A DNA stretch of 64,000 bases from Eutreptiella sp. 'Long Island Sound 2002' (GCA_964036045.1 OZ038382.1:85597918-85661917); one strand, 5' to 3'. Shown: positions 1 to 11,720, counted from the stretch's first letter. Notes: a model not told the origin generated them from the letters alone. Made by a program: numbers and translations.

Positions 1-75
1 TGAAGGTTCAGACGACTCATCAGCTGATAGCCACTCATTCGAGGACGGCAGTGACGGCTCCTCACAAGATTCGTC

Positions 76-747
76 TCAACCAATGCGAGCAAGAGGGGCC
101 TGCAGGTTTGGTCTTAAGTGGAAGGGCACGGAATCCAGGTTTGCAGAGGAGGCACTCAAAGATCTCTGATCAGATTCGGGGCACCTATGGGTGTGGCTGT
201 CGCGTAATGGAGCGGCTGCGGTGTTGCTCAGGCGTTCAGGGGCGAGGTGATCAATGTTAACACGGTTGTGACGGCTGTCGGAGTTTGGAGCAGCCTGACT
301 CAGGAATGCGACTGTGCTGTCCTCTGGCGTGCGGTCGCGTTGCCGAAGATCAGCGTCTTTTGTATTGGCTTTCGGGTGCAGAAGTCTCGCACTTGGGGTA
401 TCATATTGCTGACGAGAAGCAGTAGTCCCTGTAGGTGGGGGAGGAAAAAAATGAAGTTGCACAAGCAATCGCTCTAGGTCCTGACACGGTTGTATTCGGT
501 TTGTGAGGGACTTCAGAAACTGGGCAGCAGCAGTGATAACGAATTGCTCAAGATTGTCGCTGTCTGTATGACAACTTCTGTGGGTCTGAGGCAGATCCGG
601 ATCGTTGGGCGGAGACTTGTCTGCAGGGAGATTAGCGTATGCCTTCCCTTGCGGGGGTTGTAGTTCAGGCAACAGGAGCCCATGGGGAAACGACCATCCG
701 CCTAAAATCAATTTGTTGCCATACTTTGCCAGAGACTGCGCGCGCAA
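76..747 (-). CDS. Unassigned 223-residue open frame
   Basis: An open frame of 223 codons on the minus strand, ending at a TGA at 76-78. I do not recognise its product. It is rich in Pro, Ser, Gln, Asp and Arg, with short hydrophobic stretches near residues 70-100 (an EQFVITAAAQFLKSL-like segment that could be an amphipathic helix) and a PPPP run near residue 105. No signal peptide, membrane segment or catalytic motif is visible. It lies outside the LINE tail at 1341, so it belongs to the DNA into which copy A inserted, or to an older element cut by the window edge. It may be a gag-like remnant or a chance frame. No homologous copy is seen elsewhere in the window. Confidence 0.25.
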   Translation of the reverse strand: MRAQSLAKYGNKLILGGWSFPHGLLLPELQPPQGKAYANLPADKSPPNDPDLPQTHRSCHTDSDNLEQFVITAAAQFLKSLTNRIQPCQDLERLLVQLHFFPPPPTGTTASRQQYDTPSARLLHPKANTKDADLRQRDRTPEDSTVAFLSQAAPNSDSRHNRVNIDHLAPERLSNTAAAPLRDSHTHRCPESDQRSLSASSANLDSVPFHLRPNLQAPLARIG

Positions 748-1340
748 CTATTTTAATCTGTTGCCATAATTATGTTTGTGCAAATATCACTGTTTTGGCA
801 TTTACCCACCACATGTGACATATCACGATGATCATTTGTGGTGTGTTGGTTTTGTAGAGACACATTGGCCAATATGTGACCCATGGGTACTTTACCTAGT
901 GGACCCTAGGTCGTAGAGCGTCCAATCTTCATGGGTTCCGACTTCATACCCAAATAGGAGATTGCCATCTCAATTTTTTCATTTTCTATGCTCAGTTGTA
1001 AAATCCATTTCAAGGAGCCACGGTCTCAACCTCATCAAAAACCGAGATATGTATTGCACATTGGTCCCTACTGAGGCGTTACTGCTGGGGGCCTTGTCCA
1101 CGGGGGACGCTGGGGCAGACATGTAAGCAGGCAGGCCGGCAAAGTATTGCGCCTCAGGGCATCTTCATAGAACAAAGCGTTCCACAATGCTTGCCACTCT
1201 GCAACAAAACGAAAGTATGTATAACAGCAAATCAGTGTATGTACACAACAGGTGGGTTAGGCCACTGACTGGAGTAAGGGCGCCTCACGGTAATAGACTA
1301 AGGATGCAGATTCGCAGCGAATTGAGTTGGAATTCGGGGA
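748..1340. other. Unannotated flank
   Basis: Moderately AT-rich sequence between the unassigned ORF and the tail of LINE copy A. I see no long ORF, no tandem repeat and no similarity to the other elements of the window. It is the 3'-side flank of LINE copy A. Confidence 0.4.
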
Positions 1341-1358
1341 GGTAGGGTAGGGTAGGTG
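1341..1358 (-). repeat. 3' tail of LINE copy A
   Basis: Short tandem tract reading TGCACC(TACCC)n on the minus strand, at the point where similarity among the three LINE copies stops. Copies C and D have a (TACC)n tract at the same place (42167-42184 and 55207-55220). A short repeat tail instead of poly(A) is typical of several non-LTR families. Confidence 0.7.
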
Positions 1359-1830
1359 CACTCGGTCGTGGAGAGGGGCCCCATGGTTCCCCCTGGCGTT
1401 GCCGCTGTGACGAACAGGAAGAGGCTGCGTGCTTGAAGAGGGGAGTGCGGCGTACATCCCGCTAGACTTGACTGGTGGTCCCCGACAAAGTGGCCCCGGG
1501 CAGTAGCAGGAGGGCTATTTGCGGCCGGCGTACCGTACTTGTCACGCCGGGAGGGTGTGCCCCCGTGCTTACGCACGTCCCGTCGCTTGGATGGAACCCT
1601 AGGGGTTCATCGGACTTCCTGGCATATCCCGTTCCCAAGGCATGCCAGCGGCACGTTCTTGGTACTTGGGTCCCGAGGTGCTTGGCTGTTGCATGCTCCT
1701 CTCGAGTCCCAAAGCAGCGCAGGCCTGAAAATGCAGCCTTACCCCCGGTCTCCGGACCTCGTTGGGCCGTGTCACCTGCATGGCACGGGCTGCCTTAGTG
1801 TCCGAGCTATGGACACTGGGTTTCCTACTG
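1351..1830 (-). other. Conserved 3'-terminal module of the LINE, copy A
   Basis: About 480 bp next to the tail that align well by eye with 42177-42665 (copy C) and 55213-55693 (copy D), although the UTR beyond is low-complexity and length-variable. Shared landmarks on the plus strand include the CATCCCGCTAGAC block, a GGGAGGGTGTGCCCCCGTGCTT block and a CCCAAAGCAGCGCAGGCCT block. In LINEs the 3'-terminal sequence is commonly what the reverse transcriptase recognises. That role is inferred here. Confidence 0.6.
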
Positions 1831-3323
1831 TTGTGTGGCGCGCGTGCTTGGGTTAGGGGCTGGTCTTCCCCTGGCTTCTCTTGGTTTGGGTTTTTTGGTT
1901 CGGTAGGTGCTCGGGTTTGGGTTGTTGCTTGCCTTCTCTCGTTCCTGGCCGCGGGTTGCGATTTGTGCGGATGGGTGTGTGTTGCGCATGTTTTGCGTCT
2001 GTTTTGGTTGGGGTTTGGTGCGCGTGTGTTTGGGTGCCCGCTGCGGGGTTGGTGGTGGGTATGAAGGTAGGGGCGTCGCTTCCTTCCCGCCTTTCTCGGT
2101 TGGGGGTTGCAGTTTGTGCCAAGGTAGGGGTTGGTACGTAACCTCCCCCTTCTGGGCTGGGTTCGCGGGTGATGCGGGTGGGTACCGGTCTCCTTCGTAC
2201 CCCGCCTTTCCTGATCTGGCTGTAGGCGCGTAGTCCGGGTTGGGTTTCCCCTGACGCCCGCCTGTCGGCTGGCGTTTCCCTGGCTGGGATCTGTAGCTGT
2301 CTTTTGTGGGGCGGGCGGTCCCTCACCGGTCCCGGCGGCTGGTCCTGTCTGATGTGGTGGTACTTCTTTGACCTCCGTGGTTGTCCGTCCCTGCCTCTCC
2401 CGGGTGATGTTGCCGGCTGCGGTGGGGGGTTGCTGTGGGTGTTGTCCCCCCCCCCTCTTTTTTTTTGCGGTGGCGGGTGTTGTGGGTGTTGGTTCCCGGC
2501 CTTCCCGGTGGGGACCTTTTGCGAGTTGCGGTGGGGGGGGGGGGCGGTGGGTGTGGCTCTGGGTCCTTTCGTGTTGTGGTACACAGGTGGTCACTGTTGC
2601 CTGTTCCGGCCTTTGTCCCGTTGGTCCTGCCCCCTCCCTTTTTTTTTCTTCACTCTGTTTCCCTGCCAGGGGTCCTTGTTGTGTCCGCGTCCCCGTGGTC
2701 GATGGTCTGCCTCTTCGCCGGCGGGGGTGTGTGTCGGCGTGTCCCGGGTGTTCTCTCTTCTGGCCCGTCGGTGGCCGCATGGCCGTGGTGGTCCGCCTTC
2801 TCTGGCTGAGCGTCGTTGGGCTGGGCGGGGTGGTCTACCGGCGTCCCATCGGTGGGTTCCGTGGACGTCGCCTGTGGTTGCCGCGTGGCTGGGGGGCTTG
2901 CCCGCCTCGGTGGAGTGGGTGTGTGGCTTCGCGGTTGTGTGGCTGTCTCTCCTGCTTTCCTCCGCTCCCCCTGGTTAACGGGTTTGCCCTAGTGGGTTGG
3001 AGAGGGCTGCCCTTTTAACTTGCTCCGGCAGTTTTTTGTTCGTACGTGGGTGGGGTCTCCCCCCCTTCCCTGTCGTTTTTCTTTTGGGGGGGTTTTGCCA
3101 CTTCCTCCCTCTGCTCTCCCTGGGCCGGCACATGCACTGGTTGGTGAACGGCGTGGCCAACTGGCTCGTTGTTCGTGTTGCGGCGTGTTGCTGTGTTGTG
3201 GTTGGCCGCGGGTGGTGCCCCGGCTCCGTGCGCCTTGTGGTTTATGTACATGTATGGGCTGACGGCCCGTCTTGTCGGGTTAGGCTCGGGGGCTGCCGCC
3301 TGGGCAGTCGCGCCAGCCGTTTC

Positions 3324-3362
3324 GGGGGGTCAGGGGTCAGGGGGGGTGGGGGGTGGCTGGGG
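3324..3362 (+). other. Candidate G-quadruplex tract
   Basis: Five runs of four to seven G separated by one to five bases (GGGGGGT CA GGGGT CA GGGGGGGT GGGGGG TGGCT GGGG). This satisfies the usual G4 pattern on the plus strand, the template side of the LINE transcript. Confidence 0.5.
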
Positions 3363-3701
3363 CGCTTCTTGGTGTGGGGTTGCCCGGTGTTCCCCCGCCC
3401 TTGCGGTGCCGGTTCGGTGTTGGCGGGTTTAACTTTCCTGTGGCAGTTCGTGTGGGCAGGCTGCCGCGTGCCGGGGGTGGGGGTTGTGTCCGGCATTTCT
3501 GGCGCCCTCGCTAGGGGGGGATGTACCGTTGGGTGCATGGTGGACGCCATCCTATGGCCGGTGTGGTTTCGACAATTTAGCCATTAGTCAGTGTGTGGTG
3601 GGCCGGCGTGGTGGTGTCCCAGCGCAGTGGGCGTGTTTCTTCTCTTTTCTGCGCCAGAGGCGGCTTGATCCGGTTAGGCCGACGGTTATGGTTCCTTGCC
3701 T

Positions 3702-4012
3702 TTGTGCTGTGGTGTGCTTCGGTGTACCTTGCTGTGCTGTGTTGTGCTTTGCTGTGCTGTGCTGCGCTGTTCCGCACTGTGCTGTGCCGTGCCCTGCTCT
3801 GCCGTATGGTGCCATGCCGTGTTGTGCCGTGTTGTGCCTTGCCGTGCTGTGGCGTGCTGCGCCGTGCCACGCCGTGCCGTGCCGTGCTGTGCCGTGTTGC
3901 GGCGTGCCGTGCCGTGCTGCGCTTTGCTGTGCTGCGCTGTGCTGTGTTGTGCTGTGCTGTGTTGCTTTGTGTTGTGCTGCGCCGTGTTATGCTGTGCTGT
4001 GCTGTGCGCTGG
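3702..4012. repeat. Degenerate TGTGC/TGCCG pentanucleotide array
   Basis: About 300 bp of imperfect 5-bp units (TGTGC, with CTGTG, CCGTG and TTGTG variants) in the 3' UTR of LINE copy A. Shorter equivalents occur at the same relative place in copies C (about 44091-44245) and D (about 56790-56895). The array therefore belongs to the element and has expanded in copy A. Confidence 0.85.
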
Positions 4013-4300
4013 GTCAGTTGCACCCCCTGATCCGGCATTTGGTGTCGGCGGCAATGGTCAGACTGGCGGTTTTGCTGTGTGGGTCGTGGAGCGCTGTGCA
4101 GTCTCCGGTTATGTGGCTGGTTCGTGGCTGGTGGGCGTTGTTTGGCGTGGTGTGATGTGCTGGGTCGGTGCTGCAGGGGGTCCGGGTGTGGCGTCTGGTC
4201 TGGTGCGTCGGACGGGTGTCCGTGGGGTTGTGCTCCATTGGCGCCTGTGCCTTGTGTCTGGTGGTGTTCCGTGCCCTCTGGGGGTCCCTGTCCCTAGGGG

Positions 4301-7300
4301 TGCTTGGGTTTCGTCATGGCCTGCGCCCCCCGGCCCCCCCTGTGGGGCCTGATCCCCGGTTATGAGGACACATACTCCTCCTTGTGCTGACCCCGGTCAT
4401 CCCTTTGTGTAGGCTACTAAAGGCCCACACTATGGGATTGGATAGGGGATATTTTTAGGCTTCATCCCTCCTTAACCCTTCCTTTCATTGGCCTTTTGAC
4501 TTATGCCTGCAATAGGGATATCAGGGAACTCGGCGTGTTTTTCCGCCGCTTTTGTACCAGTCATTAGGGAATTCATTGCCCTGTTGATACCTATGCCAAT
4601 TTGCCTTAAATTCGCATAGGTACAGAAGGTAGATATTGGCGGCGGCCTGGTGGTGAACCGGCGTCGCGCCATTTGGCGGGCGAACTGCCAGTTGGGATCT
4701 CGCGACCCAAATCGCGAGACCATGAACTGGCCTTTACGGCAACTTCATCCTGTTGAGTTAAATTAATTCTGACTGCAAGGGTGTAATAGTCAATACTTAG
4801 TTTATGATAGGGAATGAAAAGTTGAGGTTCCGGTGCCACTATTTTCAAAAGCCCCTTAACGTCATGGTGCCCAGCCATTTAAAGTATAGGGATAGCTCAG
4901 GCATTGTTGCCGGCACCTTACGGTGCCTTTCTCTTTTACCCCCCATTGTTAGTTTAGGCATGGCATGCATATCTTATGCATTTCATGTGCTCAGTTCTGC
5001 CTAACCGTAACTTGGGATTTTGCATCCAATTCCCTTGGGAAGAGGTGCAATGGAATGGCATGACCCTCCTGTGCAATGGTATGTTATTTGTTAGTGTGAG
5101 TTGCAAGCCAGTTTAGAGATATGCGTAAATTATTAGGATTGAATTGAGTTTTCGTTGTGGTGAATAATCGATGCTGAATCTCAAGGTCATGTTGAATTCA
5201 TTGATCCCAGGTTGATGTCAACATTGGTAATCATTTTGGTTTGCCTTCCCTTCTCTTTGCAATGTCGAGATATGGTCGTGGTGGGTCACCACACTCCATG
5301 GTGGGACCCACTTTCATGCACGAATAGTGCATTTTTGTGTCGTTCATGATGCCACTTTTTTGAGTCAGTGTGTCGCGTCATTGTCGAGTTTTTTCCTTAT
5401 TTTCTTTTGCTGTTGTAACGGGAAGTATGTGGTTTGATAATCACCCTGATCCCAGCTCGTTTGAGCCAATGGCGACTTTTGGCATCAATTGTTGTTTCGG
5501 GATTTTGAGCACTTTGTGTTCATGTGCTCAAAGTTCGCCACTATATCTCCAAGATATAGTGGCGACGGAAAATAAGTAAGAGCTCACCTTGTTCGTACTT
5601 GGTGAGTACCGACAATATATGTTCAAAGGTTGGTTGCCTTCCGACGCTTTTGACATCTTTTAGTTCTAAGTTTTAAACTTTTTTTCTTTTATTTTGGCAT
5701 ATTCATTTTATGCCAAAAATTACTCATTTCTGGCCTGTCATGGGCCTACGTTTCAAGCTTGGATCTCCAAGTTCCTGTCGAGTTCGAGTCCAAGTAATGT
5801 TTGTGCGTGTTGTGGCATGTGTCTACTTCTGATAATGCACTTTGTTTGGCCATGAACTATTGTACATAGGGCGACACATGAATTGTGATGATTGTGCTCT
5901 GAAGTTTCTATTTTGAATGTGTTCTCTTGTGGTGACCATGGAGCTCCACTACTATTGACTTTTTGGTTGCGCTTTGGATCATTTGTGGTCTCCATATTCT
6001 CTACTATTTCTTTATGGTCTTAATAGGTCCTCGTCGATTTTTGTCTTTATGCTACGACCAATTTACTATGTGCCATTTTGGTCAATTTTTGCTTGTAGTA
6101 AATTTGGTCATGTGTACATTGCCCAAATTTACTCGGTTATGGGTGGATTTCTTGAACTTATATCTTCATGTACATGGTGAGTTCCAACCCAAATACTATT
6201 TTCGATGAAGAAGTACACCTTCCACTCCACGTGCATAATTTCAGTTGGTTCTAACTCACTTTGGGCTTACCAGACGATTGCAATCCCTAAAACATTTTGG
6301 AGACTTCGAATCTTGTGGTTTCACTTTATCCACTTGGTTCCTTTAGGTGTCCGGACCAAATCTCCTTGACATTTGACCCAAGACCTCCCCACTGTGTCTA
6401 CTTTGGGTATGTGAACTTGTTTTGGTATGTTCCATCACCTACGGAATCCATTGGAACCAAGTGTGCCAAGTGTATAGGATAGTGGTTTTACATGGTCCCA
6501 GAGATGTACATTATGGACCCTGAAAACCACCCTGTCATGTAGTCACTTGGCGGGTAAACAGTAAAGAACCTATGAGGGGTTGGACCTTGGGATCTTTTCC
6601 TATGTTTTAATCGTGCTCTCTACCTTGCATTGAGCATTTGTTGGAAGGTTACTGGTACATAGGTTCACTGCTTTGAATTTTCTCTGGAATTTTGTTGAAA
6701 ATTCCAAATTTCATGAAGTCACTTCTGGGACATGGGAAAGTTAGGCCATCTTCTTGATTTGGGCCAATATTTCACCCATGGCCTCTCACCAGTGTCAATT
6801 GTGCATATTTGAGGAGTTTGGGTTACGGCTTACCCTTATGGGACCGGACCAAACCCATATGTCATCTCAATTCGGAATTCAAATCTGACTGAGGAATGTA
6901 TGCATAAGCCCTTTTTAAGGTCCCCAAAAATGACCTCAAAAAAGGGGTATTGGAGTTTGTTGCCTTGCTCCAACCTGAGGGCTAAGTAGAACCAACCTCT
7001 TTGGGAGAATGAACTCCTTTCCGGATCCTTTGTGCATGCACGTCCCTGGACCTAGGGCTAACCCTATGTCAGAGTTCTTTGCATTCTTTCCTCCCTTGCT
7101 TTCTCACTTATGGCAAGTTCACCAAAGTGAGCAGCCTACCAGTCTTGTTGCAGTGACATGGTATCAGGGGGACTGACTTGGATATCCGGTCGGCAGAATG
7201 TTTCACTGATGCCTTTTCGATTGTGCCGACATGGAATCCTTCGAATCCCCTTTGCCTTGGCGGGAGATTGTGTTGAAGTGGGTAACCTCTGATTTTTGGT

Positions 7301-8100
7301 TTTGCCTGTTTTTGTGCCCTGCTTTTCATGCTAGGTCTCAGAGCCCGTGTGGAGTTGGATCCTGCCTCTCTACGTGTGTCAGGAGGAAGGTCTTGGCTAC
7401 CCCCAACCACCCTTGTTTCCCTTTGGGATGCCGGATCCTGAGGTGGTATGGGCGATTTACCACTTTACCCTCTTTTCCACAGAACTTCTGGGGCCTAAGT
7501 CTTATAGGCACCCAGGACCACCACCCCCCCTATGGTGGTGTGGTGGGGCTATGTCCTGCCCCAACGGGACCTGAGTTGGGATATTTGGGGAGGAAGGAAA
7601 GTGAGTGTGTAGGCACTAGACCCCCGCCTCTGGGGTCTTGTTGTGCCGGGCGTGGAGATGGACAACCCCCCCGCGAGGGTAGGCTTTGACAGCCAATGGG
7701 CCTTACCCATGTGTTGTTGTTTTTGCATGTTTTGTTCTTCTTTGGGGATCCTGAATCAGGGTACCCAGGATGTGCTGAGTGGGGGGGCCGGGCTCCCTTT
7801 GTTCACCCCTCTCCTGCCCTGATGCCTCTTCCTTTGTGACTTATGTTGATTTCTGTACGTTACCCTAACCGCAACATGGTTTGGATGTTTTACATGTTGC
7901 TATGACCATTTTGTACATGCTTTCTTTCCTTTGTTGTTTACACCTCAAAGGGAATGCTTTGATTTCGCAATCCGGATGGATGCTCACTGAGTTGAGGGAC
8001 TCAATGTGGATGTGAGTGGTCTTCTGCTTGTGTGTACGTGCAAGGGAGAAGGTCGCATGGGCTTGGAGAAGGTCTAGCCGGGGATGGTAGCCCCAAGCCA
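4301..8100 (+). repeat. 5' LTR of LARD-like element
   Basis: 3.8-kb direct repeat colinear with 13516-17315 along its length. It is moderately AT-rich, unlike the surrounding G/T-rich LINE, and has no long ORF conserved in both copies. It carries a hairpin cluster at 5508-5565. Confidence 0.85.
5508..5565 (+). other. Twin stem-loops in the 5' LTR
   Basis: Two adjacent hairpins. The first pairs TTTGAGCAC with GTGCTCAAA around an 11-nt loop. The second is a 14-bp stem, TCGCCACTATATCT (5535-5548) with AGATATAGTGGCGA (5552-5565), closed by the loop CCA. The 3' LTR (14751-14781) and a diverged inverted relative (41823-41848) keep the second stem with compensatory or wobble changes. Confidence 0.7.
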
Positions 8101-9197
8101 GCAAATCGAAGCATCGACCAGCCCCACATCCCGAGCGCCATCGGTAAGGCGCAAATCAAGCCCCTTATCCTCGGAAAGTGTCAATCCCTCGGAGATGGAC
8201 CTCAAAGAGACCATGGATGCCCTCACCAAGGCCCTCATGGAGTTGGAACAGTCCGAGAGAGAGCGCCTCACCATCCAATGCGGCATGGCTCGCCTCCCTA
8301 TCTTGGAGGACTTCGTCATTGACTTGGGTCCTGCCCTGCGGGTATGCAGGCCAGCCCTGGGCATGGAAAAGCGCTTCGAGTCCAAGGAGAAGAGGATCTC
8401 AGTGATGGAGGAGGCCGTCAGCTCCCCCCTACCGACCTCCTTGAGTCCACCGAGCCCGGCAGCCCCAGCTCAGGACCACCCCCTGAGCTAGGCGCCTCAA
8501 TCCCCCCTCGCAGCCCTCGAGGCGCCCATCAGTTGAAGGGCAGCCCGCATGGCCGCCGCCAACTCAACAATGGCCGGCACCTTTGAGTTCATCAAAGAGA
8601 TCATGGGAACCGCGTGCACCCACAACGGTGAAGAGCACCCCTCACCGCCGCCGCCGGAGAGGATGTCGAGTAGGTTGACAAGTGAAGAGTTGACGACAAC
8701 GTGAAGGGTCCGAACCAGCCCCAAGGGCCCCGTCGCCGGCCCCCGATGACTCCACAGTTCTGAGTGACGCCCCTGAGGTCCTGAATGACCCCCCGTGCGC
8801 CGCCGGGGCTGAGATGGGGCCGAATCAACCCCCTTCAGCCCCCCCAGAAGAGCTCATGGAGTTGACTACCGTGGCCGAACCGCAGAGCCACGTAGAGGAA
8901 CGCTTGGACTTCAGGGATGTCCGTTCAGGGGTCACGGAGGCCGAGAAGGATGCCCAATGCGCCCCCTCAGGGGCTGAGGAGGCCGAGCGGGCGACCACAA
9001 ACGAGCACGGCACTCTGGCAACCTGCCCCCGCCCTGAGGAGGCCCCCAAGACGGTGCAGGACATGCTGGCGATCAACCCCAGCCCTGTGGAGGCTCAACA
9101 GCCTGCGCCACCACGTTCGCTCAATCGCCTCCAAAAATTATGGGGATTCATCGCTCCAGATTGCTACGACCTGATCTTAAGCCCGTGGGATCCGTAA
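8084..9197 (+). pseudogene. Degenerate gag-like region of the LARD-like element
   Basis: Three short open pieces follow the 5' LTR in sense: 8084-8491, about 8550-8703 and 8814-9197. The first, beginning in the last bases of the LTR, has a Glu/Leu/Arg-rich stretch (residues about 38-60, LKETMDALTKALMELEQ) that could form a coiled coil. The second has a TFEFIKEIMG segment. The third is acidic and Pro-rich and ends in a hydrophobic WGFIAPDCYDLIL segment before TAA. Stops and frame changes separate them. Position directly after the LTR and composition suggest a decayed gag. No zinc knuckle or other diagnostic motif is present, so the assignment is an inference. Confidence 0.35.
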
Positions 9198-9214
9198 TGC
9201 GGGGGACGTGCCTG

Positions 9215-9236
9215 CGGTTGCACTCAGGTGCAACCG
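9215..9236. other. Perfect 9-bp hairpin
   Basis: CGGTTGCAC (9215-9223), loop TCAG, then GTGCAACCG (9228-9236), just downstream of the end of the gag-like region. It could be a structural or termination signal. No second copy is present to test conservation. Confidence 0.4.
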
Positions 9237-11644
9237 GATGACCTATGGGGAGTGGCACTACTCTGCCAAGACGAGCATTAAGTTATACGCAGATCTGGCT
9301 TCTGGTTTTCAGCCAAGTGGGGATGTCTATAGGGGTCCCTGTGGGTAACGGGGATCCACCAGACTGGAGCAGAGACCAGCAGACCTGCAAGGTGTTACTT
9401 TGTGTGTTTGTCAGCAGGATTGATCCATGTTGGGCTTGAGCCATCGCAACCGGTCTCTGCCACTGTTGTACAGAGGAATCAGAGCAATGGCTGATTCTGA
9501 GTGTCTATAGGTGTATGTCAGCCTATGATCGCCAGAGCCCCAGAACATCTGCAGGTGTGCTGATGTGGCGCCTGAGCCGTTGCAATCGGCCTGTGTCCAG
9601 GCCCTTTCACTTCCTTTCTCAGTCCGTGGGTGGATAGAAATGCCCTTTAGGGGTGGACCGCGACCGGGGCAGTTGGTCGTCAAGATAGGTCACCAGTTTC
9701 AGCATCAGAACCTGCCCCCCCCTTGAAGGTTAAGTGCCCCAGGCGAACACCCAGGTTGGTAAGGGACCTGTACCTCATTTTTCAATGCCTCATTGGTGCG
9801 ATGGACTGAGTGCCATGGACTTGCAGTAGTGAGCAGTAGCCCAGGACGCCCTGCCCCTGTGGGGACCCCCCCCCAGCGCATGTGCCAGCAATGGTGCCAT
9901 TGGAGTGCCAGGTCACAGAGTGGAAGGGAGCCCCACGTCCTATCACCAGTGGGACATTACTGTCACACTGAACCGGGTGCTGTGTGGGTATTCACATGGC
10001 ACTTCCCAGCCTGGAGGCTGCACAGGATGTGGCTGATGATAAAAGTAGTGGGCTAAGGGCGACCAGAGCGCATATCTGCGCAAGTGGGGCAACCAGAAAC
10101 GAAGGGACCAGGTAAACCCTGAGCACCACGGCATGGCACACCGCCAAGGAGGGGTGGAAGTGGCGCGAAGCGCTAGAAACCGTTGGAGAGGGGAGTGATC
10201 ACAAATGGAGGGGAGAGGCCTTGACCAGGGCAGCCCCACCAATATCCTGAAGGACAGTGTGTGACTAACCCTGAGGAAGGCAGAGCATGGCGCGCGCAGC
10301 GAGGGGCCTGTTTTTCAGCTTTTTTTTATGCCAATTTTTGACCCCCCGCAAGGATAGTACCCAGGCAGCGACCTACGAGTCGCGCTGGAGGAATACAGGT
10401 GGGTACGCCGGGATATACCCCGCATGAAGGCAGCGCCAGGGAGTTGGACCCTTCGAGGTGCCAGCCCTCCATAAGGGAGGCGGTGTTGGGACACCGGAGA
10501 GACGTTACCCTGAGGTATGGCTGGATCTGGGGTCTGGCATCATGGACCCTATGCTTTAGCCCTGCTGATTGGGTACAATATGCCCAGGGTGCCATGGACT
10601 GAGTGCCATGGACCTACTGATTGGGCACTAGATGACATGGATGAGAGGGTAAGGTGTGCTCTGTCGAGGGCCCCGACTTTCAGGATGTCATGACATGCCA
10701 ACCCACTCAAGACCCATTCTTTTTGCTCTTTCTTGGGTCTGAGTCAGGGATGCCCAGCGAAAGGTGGTGGCTACCCCGACGGTTGGAAGTCAATCCCACA
10801 TACACACCTGTGAACACACAATCAGCAGGCAAGGACAGAATGGAGAGACCTCTACAGGTTTCGCAACCACCGGCAGGGACCCACTGTGAAAGTGGTCCTG
10901 ATGTCACGCTTATTTGTCCAGAAATGCTGAGCAGTTTTCTGCCATTGACTCCAGCAGGATTTACACCTGAACAGGGCTTGAGCGAAGGACTGAATGAGGT
11001 CCAAAGACTGACTGGGACTACCCCTGAGTGCAGTAACCCAGAGTCCCCATCCGATGAATGGGGCTATGCTAACAGCATATCAGTCCTGCCCGCCCCGTCC
11101 GGGAGTATAGCCACCCAGGCTGGGATTTGACAGAGTTCCAGAGGCTGGATTGAACACGATACTCCCCCTGCTTCGATGCCAGCCAAGGGCGACCCGCAGC
11201 TTGTGGACGCCCTATGCATTATGACGCCCCTCTTGGCTGGATTGTGCTGTCGGATGAAGGCACCCCAGTCTGCATCGCCAGAAAAGCCTGAAGTGCCAAC
11301 GACCAGTGAGCCCAGCAAGGTCTTTTATTCCCGGGTAGACGGACAATCTACCTTATGGACGCACTCACTTATCGTCAAAGAGTGCCAGCACAGCCTTGTG
11401 GTTACCCTGTGAGGGTCTGGAGGACCTGCACCCAGTGGGAACCCCAAGTCAACCTGAGGGGAATCCCCGGTCTGGGGTAGTCTTCTTACAGCGCCCCCAA
11501 GTATAGGCCGTATGTGGACGGCTGATGCCTACCTGCCTGCCTGAGCCAAGTGTGTCCTGCTTTCGGGTGTAGTAGTGACGTGTTGACTGTGTTCTGAAGT
11601 GTCCTGCCATCTCACTGTGGGCGCTGGCTACCCACAGTACCAGA

Positions 11645-11720
11645 CCAGACCGCCCAGTTGCAGGTCTCTGGGGATCTGGGAACCAGACCGCCCAGTTGCA
11701 AGTCTCTGGGGCTCTGGGCA
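11645..11720. repeat. 38-bp tandem duplication
   Basis: Two consecutive copies, 11645-11682 and 11683-11720, each starting CCAGACCGCCCAGTTGCA and ending in a CTCTGGG-type block. They differ at a few positions. Confidence 0.75.

Larger units (their letters stand above)
1831..4300 (-). other. G/T-rich 3' UTR of LINE copy A
   Basis: Plus strand almost entirely G, T and C with very little A, so the element's RNA sense is C/A-rich. No reading frame is shared with the other copies. It contains T8-T9 runs at about 2458 and 2639, a G-rich tract at 3324-3362 and the pentanucleotide array at 3702-4012. Corresponding UTRs in copies C and D are shorter and differ by indels. It is broken at 4300 by the LARD-like element. 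Confidence 0.6.

Noticed and set aside
2304-2978. Long plus-strand ORFs (for example 2304-2978, 42468-43220, 43593-45128) rich in Gly, Trp, Cys and Val
   Set aside because: They are antisense to the LINE UTR, arise from the near absence of A (hence few stops) on that strand, and are not preserved as proteins among the three copies.
3686-4054. Minus-strand ORFs with STAQHNTAQ repeats
   Set aside because: They are translations of the pentanucleotide microsatellite, whose 5-bp period puts the same peptide in all frames. This is not a gene.
4698-4719. Perfect hairpin TCTCGCGA-CCCAAA-TCGCGAGA in the LARD 5' LTR
   Set aside because: The 3' LTR carries TCTGGCGA on one side without compensation, so the pairing is not conserved.
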